From: G965232465 sp965276005
GTDB lineage: Bacteria; Pseudomonadota; Alphaproteobacteria; JAQWUY01
Assembly (NCBI GenBank): GCA_965276005.1
Contig: OZ254962.1
Coordinates: 558,001-622,000 of the forward strand
Length of the DNA: 64,000 nucleotides
Reading direction: 5' to 3'
The position numbers and the translations under genes were made by a program. Below are positions 44,871-53,363 of this stretch, one piece after another. The number at the start of each line of letters is the position of its first letter. The stretch's first letter is position 1. A model generated the notes under the pieces. That model worked only from the letters and a program-made list of their open reading frames with translations. It made no database searches and was not told where the DNA came from.

Positions 44871-45081
44871 CAGTTTGCACCTTCCCGTATTTGTTGTAAT
44901 GAAATATCCATTTGCACACCCTATATTGTGGTAGTAAATCATATAACACTAGTTTGTACCTTCCCGTATTCGTTGTAATAAAATATCCATTTGCATACCC
45001 TATATTGTGGCAGTAAATCATATAACACTAGTTTGTACCTTCCCGTATTCGTTGTAATAAAATATCCATTTGCATACCCCG
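44845..45081 (-). repeat. Three tandem 79-bp copies of the murF-mraY junction
   Basis: Copies begin near 44845, 44924 and 45003 with a period of 79 bp. Each contains the last 14 or so codons of murF, the SD GGGAAGG, the murF stop position and the first 11 codons of mraY (GTG TTA TAT ...). murF ends in the right-hand copy (TAG overlapping GTG as TAGTG) and mraY starts in the left-hand copy, where TAG has become CTG-GTG. Because 79 is not a multiple of 3, the middle and right copies encode only about 28-codon mini-frames from their GTG starts. Confidence 0.92.
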
Positions 45082-46428
45082 TGATCCCTTGATGAGCACC
45101 ACATCGTCATGCTGTAACGACCGCAGCACCAACGGACATAACTGGTGTATGTTTGTACACCAAAATACTTGTTTTTTGCCAACAATGCAACTATATAAAT
45201 GATACGAATGTTGCCCACATAAAAACACCATATCGATGGCATCAAAAATTTTTGGGGTATATATACCTTTGTGCATAGCGGCGGATTTTTCCCCAAGTTC
45301 CAGCATATCGCCAATAACGGCAATACGGCGGTTTTTTGTCGGTGTATCGATGAGCACTTGCAAACTGGCTTGTAACGATGCGGGGGAGCTGTTATAGGTT
45401 TCGTCAAACACATGTATACGGCAGGTGTTGTCATTGTTTTTGTCGTTTTTGTCAAGGGCATACATGTGCATTTGCCCCCGCCCAGCTGACGGCAAATGGG
45501 TTTTTAAAGCCGCAACCGCAGCGGCTACAGACATGCCTAAGGCATGCACCGTATATAACACTGCCATAGCGTTTATCAGCCGATGTGTGCCCACTGTAGG
45601 CACCTGTATATGGACGGGGCTATCGCCTATGTGTACCGTTGCCGATTGTCCACCACCTGTGGGCATGTGCTGTGATATAATCCCGTGTGTGCCATAAGTA
45701 TACACGGTGCCGGCGTATCTGTGTGCCGCCTGTTGTAAAATATCTGCATGCTGGCTATCCGCATTGCAAATAGCAATTTTATCGCCCGTTAAGCCTTCGA
45801 ATATTTCCGCTTTGGCTTGGGCAATGTCTAATACGGCGTTAAACGCTTCGAGGTGTGCCACATCGACAGCGGTAACAATGGCAATATGCGGACGGGCAAT
45901 ATGGGTTAAATGACGGATTTCACCGCCCGCCGACATACCCATTTCAATAACCGCATAGGTACAATCTTGTGCAATAGCCAGCAACGACAACGGCACCCCC
46001 AAGTGATTGTTTAAATTGCCGACAGTGGCTTGGGTTTTGGCATATTGCGACAACACCGCCATAAGCATATCTTTTACACTGGTTTTTCCCACCGATCCGG
46101 TTACGGCAATCACCGTGCCGGTAAATTGGTTGCGGGCGTGTATGCCCATTTGGGTTAGGGCGTGTAAAGTGTCATCGACGACAATTTGCGGCACCTGAAT
46201 ATCGGTGTATACCCGTTCTACCAGCAGGCACACCGCCCCGTTGTCTACCGCCCTATAGACGAATTTATGCCCATCGTTGTTGTCGGTTTTTAAAGCGATA
46301 AACATATCGCCAGCGGTCGTTCGCCGGCTGTCGATAGCAAAAGACGATATGCACATTGTGTTATCCCCGTGTATCCGCCCGTTACACGCATCGGCTAAGG
46401 TCTGTATATGCCAGTGTTGTGTGGTCAT
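45028..46428 (-). CDS. murF: MurF, UDP-MurNAc-tripeptide--D-Ala-D-Ala ligase
   Basis: 466 aa. ISSFAIDSRRTTAGDMFIALK at the N-terminus, the ATP loop AVTGSVGKTSVKDML, NLNNHLGVPLSLL, and DETYNSSPASLQASL are MurF signatures. It overlaps murE by 4 nt. Its stop lies in the right-hand copy of the 79-bp junction repeat. Confidence 0.96.
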   Translation of the reverse strand: MTTQHWHIQTLADACNGRIHGDNTMCISSFAIDSRRTTAGDMFIALKTDNNDGHKFVYRAVDNGAVCLLVERVYTDIQVPQIVVDDTLHALTQMGIHARNQFTGTVIAVTGSVGKTSVKDMLMAVLSQYAKTQATVGNLNNHLGVPLSLLAIAQDCTYAVIEMGMSAGGEIRHLTHIARPHIAIVTAVDVAHLEAFNAVLDIAQAKAEIFEGLTGDKIAICNADSQHADILQQAAHRYAGTVYTYGTHGIISQHMPTGGGQSATVHIGDSPVHIQVPTVGTHRLINAMAVLYTVHALGMSVAAAVAALKTHLPSAGRGQMHMYALDKNDKNNDNTCRIHVFDETYNSSPASLQASLQVLIDTPTKNRRIAVIGDMLELGEKSAAMHKGIYTPKIFDAIDMVFLCGQHSYHLYSCIVGKKQVFWCTNIHQLCPLVLRSLQHDDVVLIKGSRGMQMDILLQRIREGTN

Positions 46429-47894
46429 GTGTGCATATCCTGTATGAGGTTGCGAACGGTGTCGATGTCGCTGTATGGGTGTGTTGTATCGCCGATTATC
46501 TGCCCTGTTTCATGTCCTTTGCCGGCAACCAGTACAATATCCCCCTGTTGCGTATCTTGTATGGCTGTATGTATAGCATCCGTACGATTGCCCGCATCGG
46601 TGCAATTGCTGCCCCCTCCTTGTAAAATATGTTCTCGAATAATTGCTGGGGGTTCGCAGCGGGGGTTGTCATCGGTGATATACACTTTATCCGCATATTG
46701 AGAGGCAATTTTGCCCATTACCGCCCGCTTTTGTATGTCCCGATTACCGCCACAGCCAAACACCGCTATCAGCCGATTTTGCGTGTGTAACCGCAGGGCT
46801 TGTAAAGCGGTTTGCAACGCATCTGGGGTATGGGCATAATCGACAAATACCCGTGCCCCCGATGGAGTCTGTGCCACATTTTGCATCCGCCCACACACGG
46901 GGGTTAGATGTGATAGGTACGGTAATACTTGGCTAGCCGTTAGCCCGCTTTGTAGCACCAATCCCAACGCACACAGTATATTTTCCAATTGAAACTTGCC
47001 AATCAGGGGAATATGCGTGCAAAACGCCTGTTGCATAACACTCATATGCACATAAACCCCCGTATCTGTTGTCGACAAGGCATACACATGAATATCCGGC
47101 ACCACTGCCATATCTTTCCCCACAACCCCATAGGAAACCACCCGAATACTCCGTGACAAACACAGCTGTTGCAAGCGGCAAAAGTACCCATCACTGGCGT
47201 TTAAAACCGCTGTGCCATGTGGGCGAAGCACATGGGAAAACAAGTGTAATTTTGCCTGAAAATAGGTTTCCATATCGCCGTGATAATCTAAGTGATCATG
47301 GCTCAGGTTGGTAAACGCCGCCGCCCGCAACGATACCCCGTCTAATCGCCGCATATCCAGCCCGTGAGACGAAGCTTCGATACACGCATACTGTACATTG
47401 TGTCGACAGTGTACACGGTGTAAGATGCGATGCAACACCGCCGGCTCTGGCGTTGTTAAACACGCTGTTGTGTCCTCGACCACCCCGTGCATGCCCATAG
47501 TGCCAAGTGAAATTGCCGCCTTCTGTGTCCGCTGCCACAGCTGCAGGGCAAAATGGGTGACGCTGGTTTTGCCGTTGGTACCGGTAACCGCCATAATACA
47601 AGCGGGTTGCGGTTGGTAAAACGCATGGCACAGTTTGGCGTAAACTTGGCGGGGGCTGTCGCTGTACAGTATCCGTACCGCATGGGCTATATGCGATAGT
47701 TTATCGCCCATGTCCGCATGGGTGATAATTACCGTTGCCCCGTTTTGCACCGCCTCATTGATAAATGTGGTGCCATCGACAACCGTCCCCCGTACCGCCA
47801 AAAACGCCATGCCCGCTGTGACCAAGCGGCTATCGCAGGTGATGCCACAAATGCGGTAAGATTTACGGTTGTATGTTATGGTCTTGTATGTCAT
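46425..47894 (-). CDS. murE: MurE, UDP-MurNAc-dipeptide--meso-diaminopimelate ligase
   Basis: 489 aa. GITCDSRLVTAGMAFLAVRG, the ATP loop AVTGTNGKTSVTHFAL, HDHLDYHGDMETYFQAK and DYAHTPDALQTAL are present. DDNPR near residue 408 specifies meso-diaminopimelate rather than lysine. It overlaps both ftsI (ATGA) and murF (4 nt). Confidence 0.96.
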   Translation of the reverse strand: MTYKTITYNRKSYRICGITCDSRLVTAGMAFLAVRGTVVDGTTFINEAVQNGATVIITHADMGDKLSHIAHAVRILYSDSPRQVYAKLCHAFYQPQPACIMAVTGTNGKTSVTHFALQLWQRTQKAAISLGTMGMHGVVEDTTACLTTPEPAVLHRILHRVHCRHNVQYACIEASSHGLDMRRLDGVSLRAAAFTNLSHDHLDYHGDMETYFQAKLHLFSHVLRPHGTAVLNASDGYFCRLQQLCLSRSIRVVSYGVVGKDMAVVPDIHVYALSTTDTGVYVHMSVMQQAFCTHIPLIGKFQLENILCALGLVLQSGLTASQVLPYLSHLTPVCGRMQNVAQTPSGARVFVDYAHTPDALQTALQALRLHTQNRLIAVFGCGGNRDIQKRAVMGKIASQYADKVYITDDNPRCEPPAIIREHILQGGGSNCTDAGNRTDAIHTAIQDTQQGDIVLVAGKGHETGQIIGDTTHPYSDIDTVRNLIQDMHT

Positions 47895-50035
47895 AGGGTG
47901 TTTTTCCTACGGGCTTTTTGTTTTTCATAGGACGGTATTTTTAAATTTTGTACTTGTGGGCTGTTTTCATCGACAGGGATAACCCCCAACAATGGGGCAA
48001 TGCGGTTGACAATCCGTGCCACCGTTGGTGCCGCCACTTGCCCACCTGTGGGACGGCGGTTGTTGGTAAACGCCCCTGCTTGTGGGGAATCGACCATCAC
48101 ATACACCACATATTTTGGGTCGTGCATGGGAAAGCCGGCAATATACGAGGCAATTAACGCCTGCTCATCGTATCCGCCGGTTTGTTTGACTTTGTCCGCT
48201 GTGCCTGTTTTGCCGCCCAGTACAAAGCCTTTTACCGCTGATTTTTTGCCCGATCCTTCGAGGGTGTTTAAACGCATCAATTTACGAATCATCTCAGAAG
48301 TCTGTTGTGATACCACCCGATGTCCTGCATTCTCATTTTGTGTACCCGATTTGATAAATTTAGGCGTGCGGTATATGCCACCGTTAATTAAAGACGCCAC
48401 CGCCGATGTCAAATGCAATGGGGTAATAGATATACCGTGTCCATAGGCTATGGTCATAGTTTCCGTCTGATGCCATCTCTTGGGATATAAGGGGCTGGAT
48501 TTTTCTGGTAACACAATCGGCAATCTGTTTAAAAACTGCAGTTTTTCCATCATTTGTCGTTGTACGGTGGTGCCGACCTTTTGTGCCATTAAAGCGGATC
48601 CGATATTCGACGAATAAATAAATATTTCACTCACATCTAATATGCGGTTTTTGGCGTGGTAATCGTGGATGGTAAAGCGGTCGACCTTCAGAGGTCTGCG
48701 GGCGTCAAACGAATCGCTGATTTTTACCTTGCCACTGTCCAGTGCCAATGCAGAATTGATAATTTTAAAAGTAGACCCCAATTCGTACACCCCTACAGTG
48801 GCACGGTTAAATTTATCCCCCTGTTGTTGTAGTGCATTTGGATTAAAATCGGGCAACGACACCATAGACACGACTTCGCCATTTTTTACATTCATGACAA
48901 TTGCCACGCCGCCAATAGCATCGGTGGCATCGATGACTTTTAACATTTCCGACCGTACGATGTGTTGTACGCCGGTATCAAGGGTTAAATACAACGGCTG
49001 TTGTTGTGTACTTAGCAGGGTATTTTTGGCTTTTTCTATACCACTGATACCCTTGTTATCCACATCCACATAGCCCAGTACATGGGAAAACAATTGTTGT
49101 TGCGGGTATACCCGCATATGGCTTTGTTCCAGTTTGACCGACACCTCACCAAGAGCGTTGGCATTGTACGCTTGTTCGGGGGTGGTACGGCGTTTTACCC
49201 ATACAAAATCCGATTTTCGTGCCACCCGTTTATACAAATTGTCATAGGGTATCTGTGGAAATATGCGGGACAAGGCGTCTGTTAATCCTTTGGCATCGGT
49301 AACCCATCGAGGTCTTACGAAGGCAACTTTTTTTTCAGAGATGCGAAACAGATTGTCCCCATACAGCTGGGCTACAACCTGTAAAGCCTGTTGGTCGCTG
49401 GTGCTGACCTGTTCGCTGATGAGAATGTTGTCGGCACCTGTGCGGATTTTTCGGTGGATTGTGTCATAGGGTATATGGGGAAAGACACGGGCAATAGCGT
49501 GGGCAATTTCCGCTGTGTCTGTAACATTTTTGCCTCTTACATACAAATGGTTGCGGGTTTCAGTAACCACCGCATTTTTACCATATGTATCCCCCAACGC
49601 AACAAGAGCGTTGTGTTGATTTTGGTCGATATATTTTTGCAACAGCACAAGGCTGGATTTTTTGGTTACTTTGTCGTACATGTCCGCATACGATATATCG
49701 GGAAATATAGCCGCCAAATCTTTGGCAAGTTTTTGTGGATTGTCCACCATACGAGGACTGACCCGCACCCCATTTGTGCTCAGCATATTGGCGATAAGCA
49801 CGCCTTTTGCGTCATAAATATCGGCTCGTAATTTAAATACAGGGGCAGTATTTATGCGGGTGTGGTTGTTTGTTGAATCAAAAACTGTTACCGCAACAAT
49901 TTGCAAAAACAACATGAGATATACAAAGAATATCCCCCCTCCAACAACCCACAAACGGGGGCGAATAATGCGGTTCATCGCATATTCTGCCCCCTGTACG
50001 GGTAACATAACCCTGCGTTTTGTCAGCTGTATCAT
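47891..50035 (-). CDS. ftsI: FtsI (PBP3) transpeptidase with a triplicated N-terminal module
   Basis: Septal peptidoglycan transpeptidase, 714 aa against about 580 usually. A membrane helix (residues 33-50) is followed by a pedestal region, then the penicillin-binding domain: STFK (S421), SSN (475-477) and KTGT (609-612), all intact. The extra length comes from three consecutive copies of a roughly 75-residue module (about 90-165, 166-239, 240-312), each with a pattern like VRPRWVTDAKGLTDALSRIF, FP.IPYD..Y.KV and a later LG/LY. The third copy joins the normal text RVYPQQQLFSHVLGYVDVDNKGISGIE. It overlaps murE. Confidence 0.95.
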   Translation of the reverse strand: MIQLTKRRVMLPVQGAEYAMNRIIRPRLWVVGGGIFFVYLMLFLQIVAVTVFDSTNNHTRINTAPVFKLRADIYDAKGVLIANMLSTNGVRVSPRMVDNPQKLAKDLAAIFPDISYADMYDKVTKKSSLVLLQKYIDQNQHNALVALGDTYGKNAVVTETRNHLYVRGKNVTDTAEIAHAIARVFPHIPYDTIHRKIRTGADNILISEQVSTSDQQALQVVAQLYGDNLFRISEKKVAFVRPRWVTDAKGLTDALSRIFPQIPYDNLYKRVARKSDFVWVKRRTTPEQAYNANALGEVSVKLEQSHMRVYPQQQLFSHVLGYVDVDNKGISGIEKAKNTLLSTQQQPLYLTLDTGVQHIVRSEMLKVIDATDAIGGVAIVMNVKNGEVVSMVSLPDFNPNALQQQGDKFNRATVGVYELGSTFKIINSALALDSGKVKISDSFDARRPLKVDRFTIHDYHAKNRILDVSEIFIYSSNIGSALMAQKVGTTVQRQMMEKLQFLNRLPIVLPEKSSPLYPKRWHQTETMTIAYGHGISITPLHLTSAVASLINGGIYRTPKFIKSGTQNENAGHRVVSQQTSEMIRKLMRLNTLEGSGKKSAVKGFVLGGKTGTADKVKQTGGYDEQALIASYIAGFPMHDPKYVVYVMVDSPQAGAFTNNRRPTGGQVAAPTVARIVNRIAPLLGVIPVDENSPQVQNLKIPSYEKQKARRKNTL

Positions 50036-50104
50036 TATATTTCACTAACTTTGTACATATAGCTTATGCTGTATGCAGACTATTTTCAGTGCGTGGCAGG
50101 GTTT

Positions 50105-50182
50105 GTGAGTCTAGGGGGCTTCGCCCCCCGCATCGAGCACCACATCGGGCTATCGCCCTCAGCGGTTGCAACCGCTTTTAAA
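50105..50182. repeat. Multi-hairpin intergenic repeat, copy 2 (short)
   Basis: Same element as 30431-30566 but missing the nested central arm: GGGGGCTTCGCCCCC joins directly to GCATCGAGCACCACATCGGG, then AGCGGTTGCAACCGCT. It lies between ftsL and ftsI inside the dcw cluster, where it would be transcribed. Confidence 0.9.
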
Positions 50183-50242
50183 CCCCCCCTTAAAACAATC
50201 ATTATATATGTCATAAACTATACCTATTGTTATACCCGTTGG

Positions 50243-50599
50243 TTATCGGGCGGCAGAAATGCTGTAAGACGAATCGCCAACGGATATGGTTTCCAAGCTT
50301 TCCACCGGGCTAATGGCGTCGATAAAACGCATGTTTTTAGCACTGACGGACTGTTCTAGGGGTAACAATACCCTGCTTAATCGTTCGATGCGTTCTGGGC
50401 TGATTAGGTATGCCCACTCCGCATCCAAAGTGTTTGACACAGACCGGTTTTCATATATGTGTTGTTGTGTTTGCTGTAATTTTTTTGATAACACACTTAC
50501 CTGCATAGATGTATATACCAATAAAATTATCATCGACACAAAACCTATTGTTAAAATAACGGTCATCGATCCCATAAAAGTACTCTGTCTCATCTTCAT
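50243..50599 (-). CDS. ftsL: FtsL, divisome protein
   Basis: 118 aa. A short cytoplasmic start, one membrane helix (MTVILTIGFVSMIILLVYTSM, about 12-32), then a leucine-zipper-like coiled coil (VSVLSKKLQQTQQHIYENR) and the typical LDAEWAYLISPERIERLS. Position between rsmH and ftsI fits. FtsL is poorly conserved, so the call rests on architecture and order. Confidence 0.88.
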   Translation of the reverse strand: MKMRQSTFMGSMTVILTIGFVSMIILLVYTSMQVSVLSKKLQQTQQHIYENRSVSNTLDAEWAYLISPERIERLSRVLLPLEQSVSAKNMRFIDAISPVESLETISVGDSSYSISAAR

Positions 50600-50624
50600 T
50601 CTCCTTGTTCATATTAGATGTTAC

Positions 50625-51587
50625 CTATACGCTACTCGTTTCATTGTTTGTTCGTATCGCTGTACGCAACTTTGCCGAGCGGGATCTAGGATTCATCGCC
50701 GCTTCCGCCCGTGTACATACAATCGCTTTGTGGTTTTGCACTTTAAATACCGCAGGGGGAATGTCCGCCATAGGCATATGGCGATTGCCGCCTCGCCTGC
50801 CGTCATTGTCTTTTAAGAAGCGTTTCACAATGCGGTCTTCCAACGAATGGAAAGACACCACTGTTAATCGCCCCTCTGCTGATAATAAGTCTATGGACGC
50901 TTGCAACGCCCGTTGTAATTCGTTTAGTTCATCATTTACCGCTATGCGAATCGCCTGAAAAGTACGGGTAGCGGGGTCGATTTTGCTGTTTTTACTGTTT
51001 TTTCTGTGTTTGCTATGTACAACCCCCCGTACAATATCGGCTAGCTGCCGAGTGGTTGTAATCGGCTGTTGCGTGCGTTTTGTGACAATAGCCGCAGCAA
51101 CCCTTGCCGCCATTTTTTCTTCGCCATAGTATTTAATAATCCGTGCCAATGCCCCGTGTGTATAAGTATTGACAATATCATACGCACTGGTGCCGGATTG
51201 CGACATACGCATGTCCAAAGGTCCCTCGTGTGTAAATGAAAATCCTCGATTCGATTCGTCTAGCTGTGGCGACGATACGCCCACATCTAATACAATGCCT
51301 GCTACTTTGTGCACGCCCACAGCGGACAATATCGCCCGCATATTACCAAAACACCCATGCAACATATAAAACCGATCGGGATATTGCCGTTGCAGCTGTT
51401 TGGCTCTTATAATAGCATCTGGGTCCCGATCGATAGCGTATACGGTACAATTGGCGGACTGTAAAATCGCCCGACTGTATCCGCCCGCCCCAAAAGTCCC
51501 ATCGACAATCACCTCCCCTTGTTGCGGGTGCAAGGATTGTAGCACTTCGTTTAACATCACTGGTATATGGGTTGTGTTGTTGTGCAT
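50625..51587 (-). CDS. rsmH: RsmH (MraW), 16S rRNA C1402 N4-methyltransferase
   Basis: 320 aa. HIPVMLNEVLQSL at the N-terminus, the SAM motif VDGTFGAGGYSRAIL, GIVLDVGVSSPQLDE, GPLDMRM and SFHSLEDRIVKRFLK are diagnostic. It follows mraZ by 5 nt. Confidence 0.97.
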   Translation of the reverse strand: MHNNTTHIPVMLNEVLQSLHPQQGEVIVDGTFGAGGYSRAILQSANCTVYAIDRDPDAIIRAKQLQRQYPDRFYMLHGCFGNMRAILSAVGVHKVAGIVLDVGVSSPQLDESNRGFSFTHEGPLDMRMSQSGTSAYDIVNTYTHGALARIIKYYGEEKMAARVAAAIVTKRTQQPITTTRQLADIVRGVVHSKHRKNSKNSKIDPATRTFQAIRIAVNDELNELQRALQASIDLLSAEGRLTVVSFHSLEDRIVKRFLKDNDGRRGGNRHMPMADIPPAVFKVQNHKAIVCTRAEAAMNPRSRSAKLRTAIRTNNETSSV

Positions 51588-51592
51588 GTGGT

Positions 51593-52048
51593 TTATCCTT
51601 TGGTTGGCTGTTTTAGGGTTAATCCGGCGGCAACAAATTTTTCCCGATGTGCCATAAATGCTTGCTTATGTAATTCTGGTTGCCATATTTGAAAGCGTTT
51701 GGCGTTGCCAACAAATACAGCCTGTTCAGCAATACCGGCAAATTGTGCCAGTTCTTCTGGCAAAACGAATCGCCCCGTTTTGTCGTAGCTGACCAAACGG
51801 GCACTGGCTGGAATATAGCTTAAAATCCGTTCTTCTTCGGAAAACATAGGGGCATTTTCTTCCATACTGTTGGCGATAAAGTTAAGTAAGTCCTCGCCAC
51901 CGGCTTCTAACGAATCGGTTGTAGGCGATGGAAACACATAAAAATGCGTCTCTGATTTGATGCTGAGTACATCACGAAACGCCGCAGGCAAAGAAACTCT
52001 ACCTTTGCCATCGACTTTATTCGTATATGTGCCAACAAAATATTTCAT
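51593..52048 (-). CDS. mraZ: MraZ, transcriptional regulator of the dcw cluster
   Basis: 151 aa with two AbrB-like half-domains: NKVDGKGRVSLPAAFRD near residue 10 and YDKTGRFVLPEELAQFAGI near residue 84. MraZ forms ring oligomers that bind repeated TGGG boxes and repress its own operon; such boxes lie at 52093-52137. SD AAGGAG is 9-10 nt before the ATG. Confidence 0.96.
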   Translation of the reverse strand: MKYFVGTYTNKVDGKGRVSLPAAFRDVLSIKSETHFYVFPSPTTDSLEAGGEDLLNFIANSMEENAPMFSEEERILSYIPASARLVSYDKTGRFVLPEELAQFAGIAEQAVFVGNAKRFQIWQPELHKQAFMAHREKFVAAGLTLKQPTKG

Positions 52049-52083
52049 TTATAATTTTCTCCTTAACATATTCTTGTTGTTAT

Positions 52084-52137
52084 ACAGTAACATGGAGAAA
52101 TATGGTTGTCAATGGGATTTTATGGGATTTTATGGTA
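52084..52137 (-). promoter_or_regulatory. mraZ promoter overlaid by a 10-bp-spaced MraZ-box array
   Basis: Minus-strand promoter: TTGACA (52107-52112), 17 bp, TACTGT (52084-52089). On the plus strand five TGG-boxes repeat every 10 bp: TGGAG (52093), TGGTT (52103), TGGGA (52113), TGGGA (52123), TGGTA (52133). The 10-bp spacing of TGGGN boxes matches known MraZ operators, and the array covers the -35 box, so MraZ should block its own promoter. Confidence 0.75.
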
Positions 52138-52318
52138 AAAATGTAATAAAATATGGTATAAAGCCCCTAACTCATTGAAAAATAAGCATAAAAAAATTTA
52201 ACATTTTGGTACACACAGGGATATATGCAGACAGCTATATTTTTTTATCCCCTTGTATTTATTGGATATTGTAGGAAAACTACTATATTTTGATTTTCAT
52301 CACTGTGGGTATCCCACA
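52138..52318. other. Intergenic region between mraZ promoter and CRISPR remnants
   Basis: AT-rich, no gene seen. A palindrome CTGTGGG-TAT-CCCACAG lies at about 52303-52319; without a T-run it is not a clear terminator, but it sits at the leader-distal end of the array and could end the array transcript. Confidence 0.35.
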
Positions 52319-52452
52319 GCATCTTTGCCCCATCGGACAGGCAAAGCACACCATTTTCACCATACAAACAGCTAGACCGCACTTTATTCTCACTTTTAAG
52401 GGGGGGGGGGGGGGATTATGATTTCCGTATGGAATGAAGCAAAATCGAATCG
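52319..52452. repeat. Decayed CRISPR repeat copies and poly-G tract
   Basis: Two sequences resemble mutated repeat units: near 52319-52345 (CTTTGCCCC, then ACAGG) and from 52376 (CCGCACTTT, then a run of 15 G at 52400-52414 where intact repeats have 6). The spacing to the first full repeat, 77 bp, fits one 66-bp unit plus the extra Gs. Such decay is expected at the old, leader-distal end. Confidence 0.5.
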
Positions 52453-53279
52453 GTCGCACTTTACCCCAATACAGGGGGGGTCTACGACTTCGCTCTATGA
52501 CGGCAAGTGGTTTGCCGTGCCGCACTTTGCCCCAATACAGGGGGGTTCTACGACTTATGGGCACACTTGCAAAAAAGCGTATTGCCGCACTTTGCCCCAA
52601 TACAGGGGGGTTCTACGACTTCGGGATGTTTTCTGAACCATAAAGGTTTGCCGCACTTTGCCCCAATACAGGGGGGTTCTACGACAACTTGTGGGGAACT
52701 TCACTATTCATTCTCGCCGCACTTTGCCCCAATACAGGGGGGTTCTACGACCGTGAAGCAGTTCTGATGAACGTAGATTTGGCCGCACTTTGCCCCAATA
52801 CAGGGGGGTTCTACGACCCTTTAGCTTGGGGGAACCCTTATTAAAATGCCGCACTTTGCCCCAATACAGGGGGGTTCTACGACTCGAAAGAAGCGATACT
52901 GAATTTGTATCCAGCCGCACTTTGCCCCAATACAGGGGGGTTCTACGACTGTACAGATTTACGTAGAGCAAATCTGGAAGCCGCACTTTGCCCCAATACA
53001 GGGGGGTTCTACGACCGTATATTTATGTGGATGAGAGTTGCATAAGCCGCACTTTGCCCCAATACAGGGGGGTTCTACGACGGCTAGCCGCCGTTTACAA
53101 CAATTTTTTCAGCCGCACTTTGCCCCAATACAGGGGGGTTCTACGACTCAAGTTACCAAATCGTCTAGTGGCAGTTTGCCGCACTTTGCCCCAATACAGG
53201 GGGGTTCTACGACTTAATGCAAGCTAAGTATGCATCAATATGTGCCGCACTTTGCCCCAATACAGGGGGGTTCTACGAC
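52453..53279 (-). CRISPR. CRISPR array, 13 repeats of 36 bp, 12 spacers (type VI-B like)
   Basis: Repeats start at 52453, 52519, 52584, 52650, 52716, 52782, 52848, 52914, 52980, 53046, 53112, 53178 and 53244. On the plus strand each begins GCCGCACTTTGCCCC and ends TTCTACGAC. Spacers are 30 bp (one of 29). The first repeat has three changes; the rest are identical. Transcription is probably on the minus strand, away from cas13: the degenerate end is at the left, the minus-strand ends GTCG and CGGC pair fully (with one G-U), and the CCCC/GGGG stem then has a U-rich loop (UGUAUU), as Cas13b repeats do. The strand is inferred. Confidence 0.97.
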
Positions 53280-53363
53280 TGCTTTTCAGCAAATGCGTAT
53301 AACCTCAGCAAAGGCGACTCGCTCAGTGTGCAAAAAAACGATGTTTTTGTCAATAATATATTT
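53280..53363 (-). other. Candidate CRISPR leader between cas13 and the array
   Basis: 84 bp, AT-rich towards cas13, with a weak hairpin (CAAAAAAAC...GTTTTTG, 53331-53350). It lies at the conserved-repeat end of the array. No separate promoter is convincing, so the array may be read through from cas13. Confidence 0.4.

Noticed and set aside
44794..44942. Longer MraY starting at ATG 44942
   Set aside because: The extra residues come from tandem-repeat DNA carrying murF sequence in another frame; GTG 44870 has a good SD and gives the family N-terminus.
52418..53227. Several short reading frames of 70-105 residues rich in repeated TLPQYRGVLR or RRTPLYWGKVR text
   Set aside because: They are six-frame readings of the 36-bp CRISPR repeats, not proteins.
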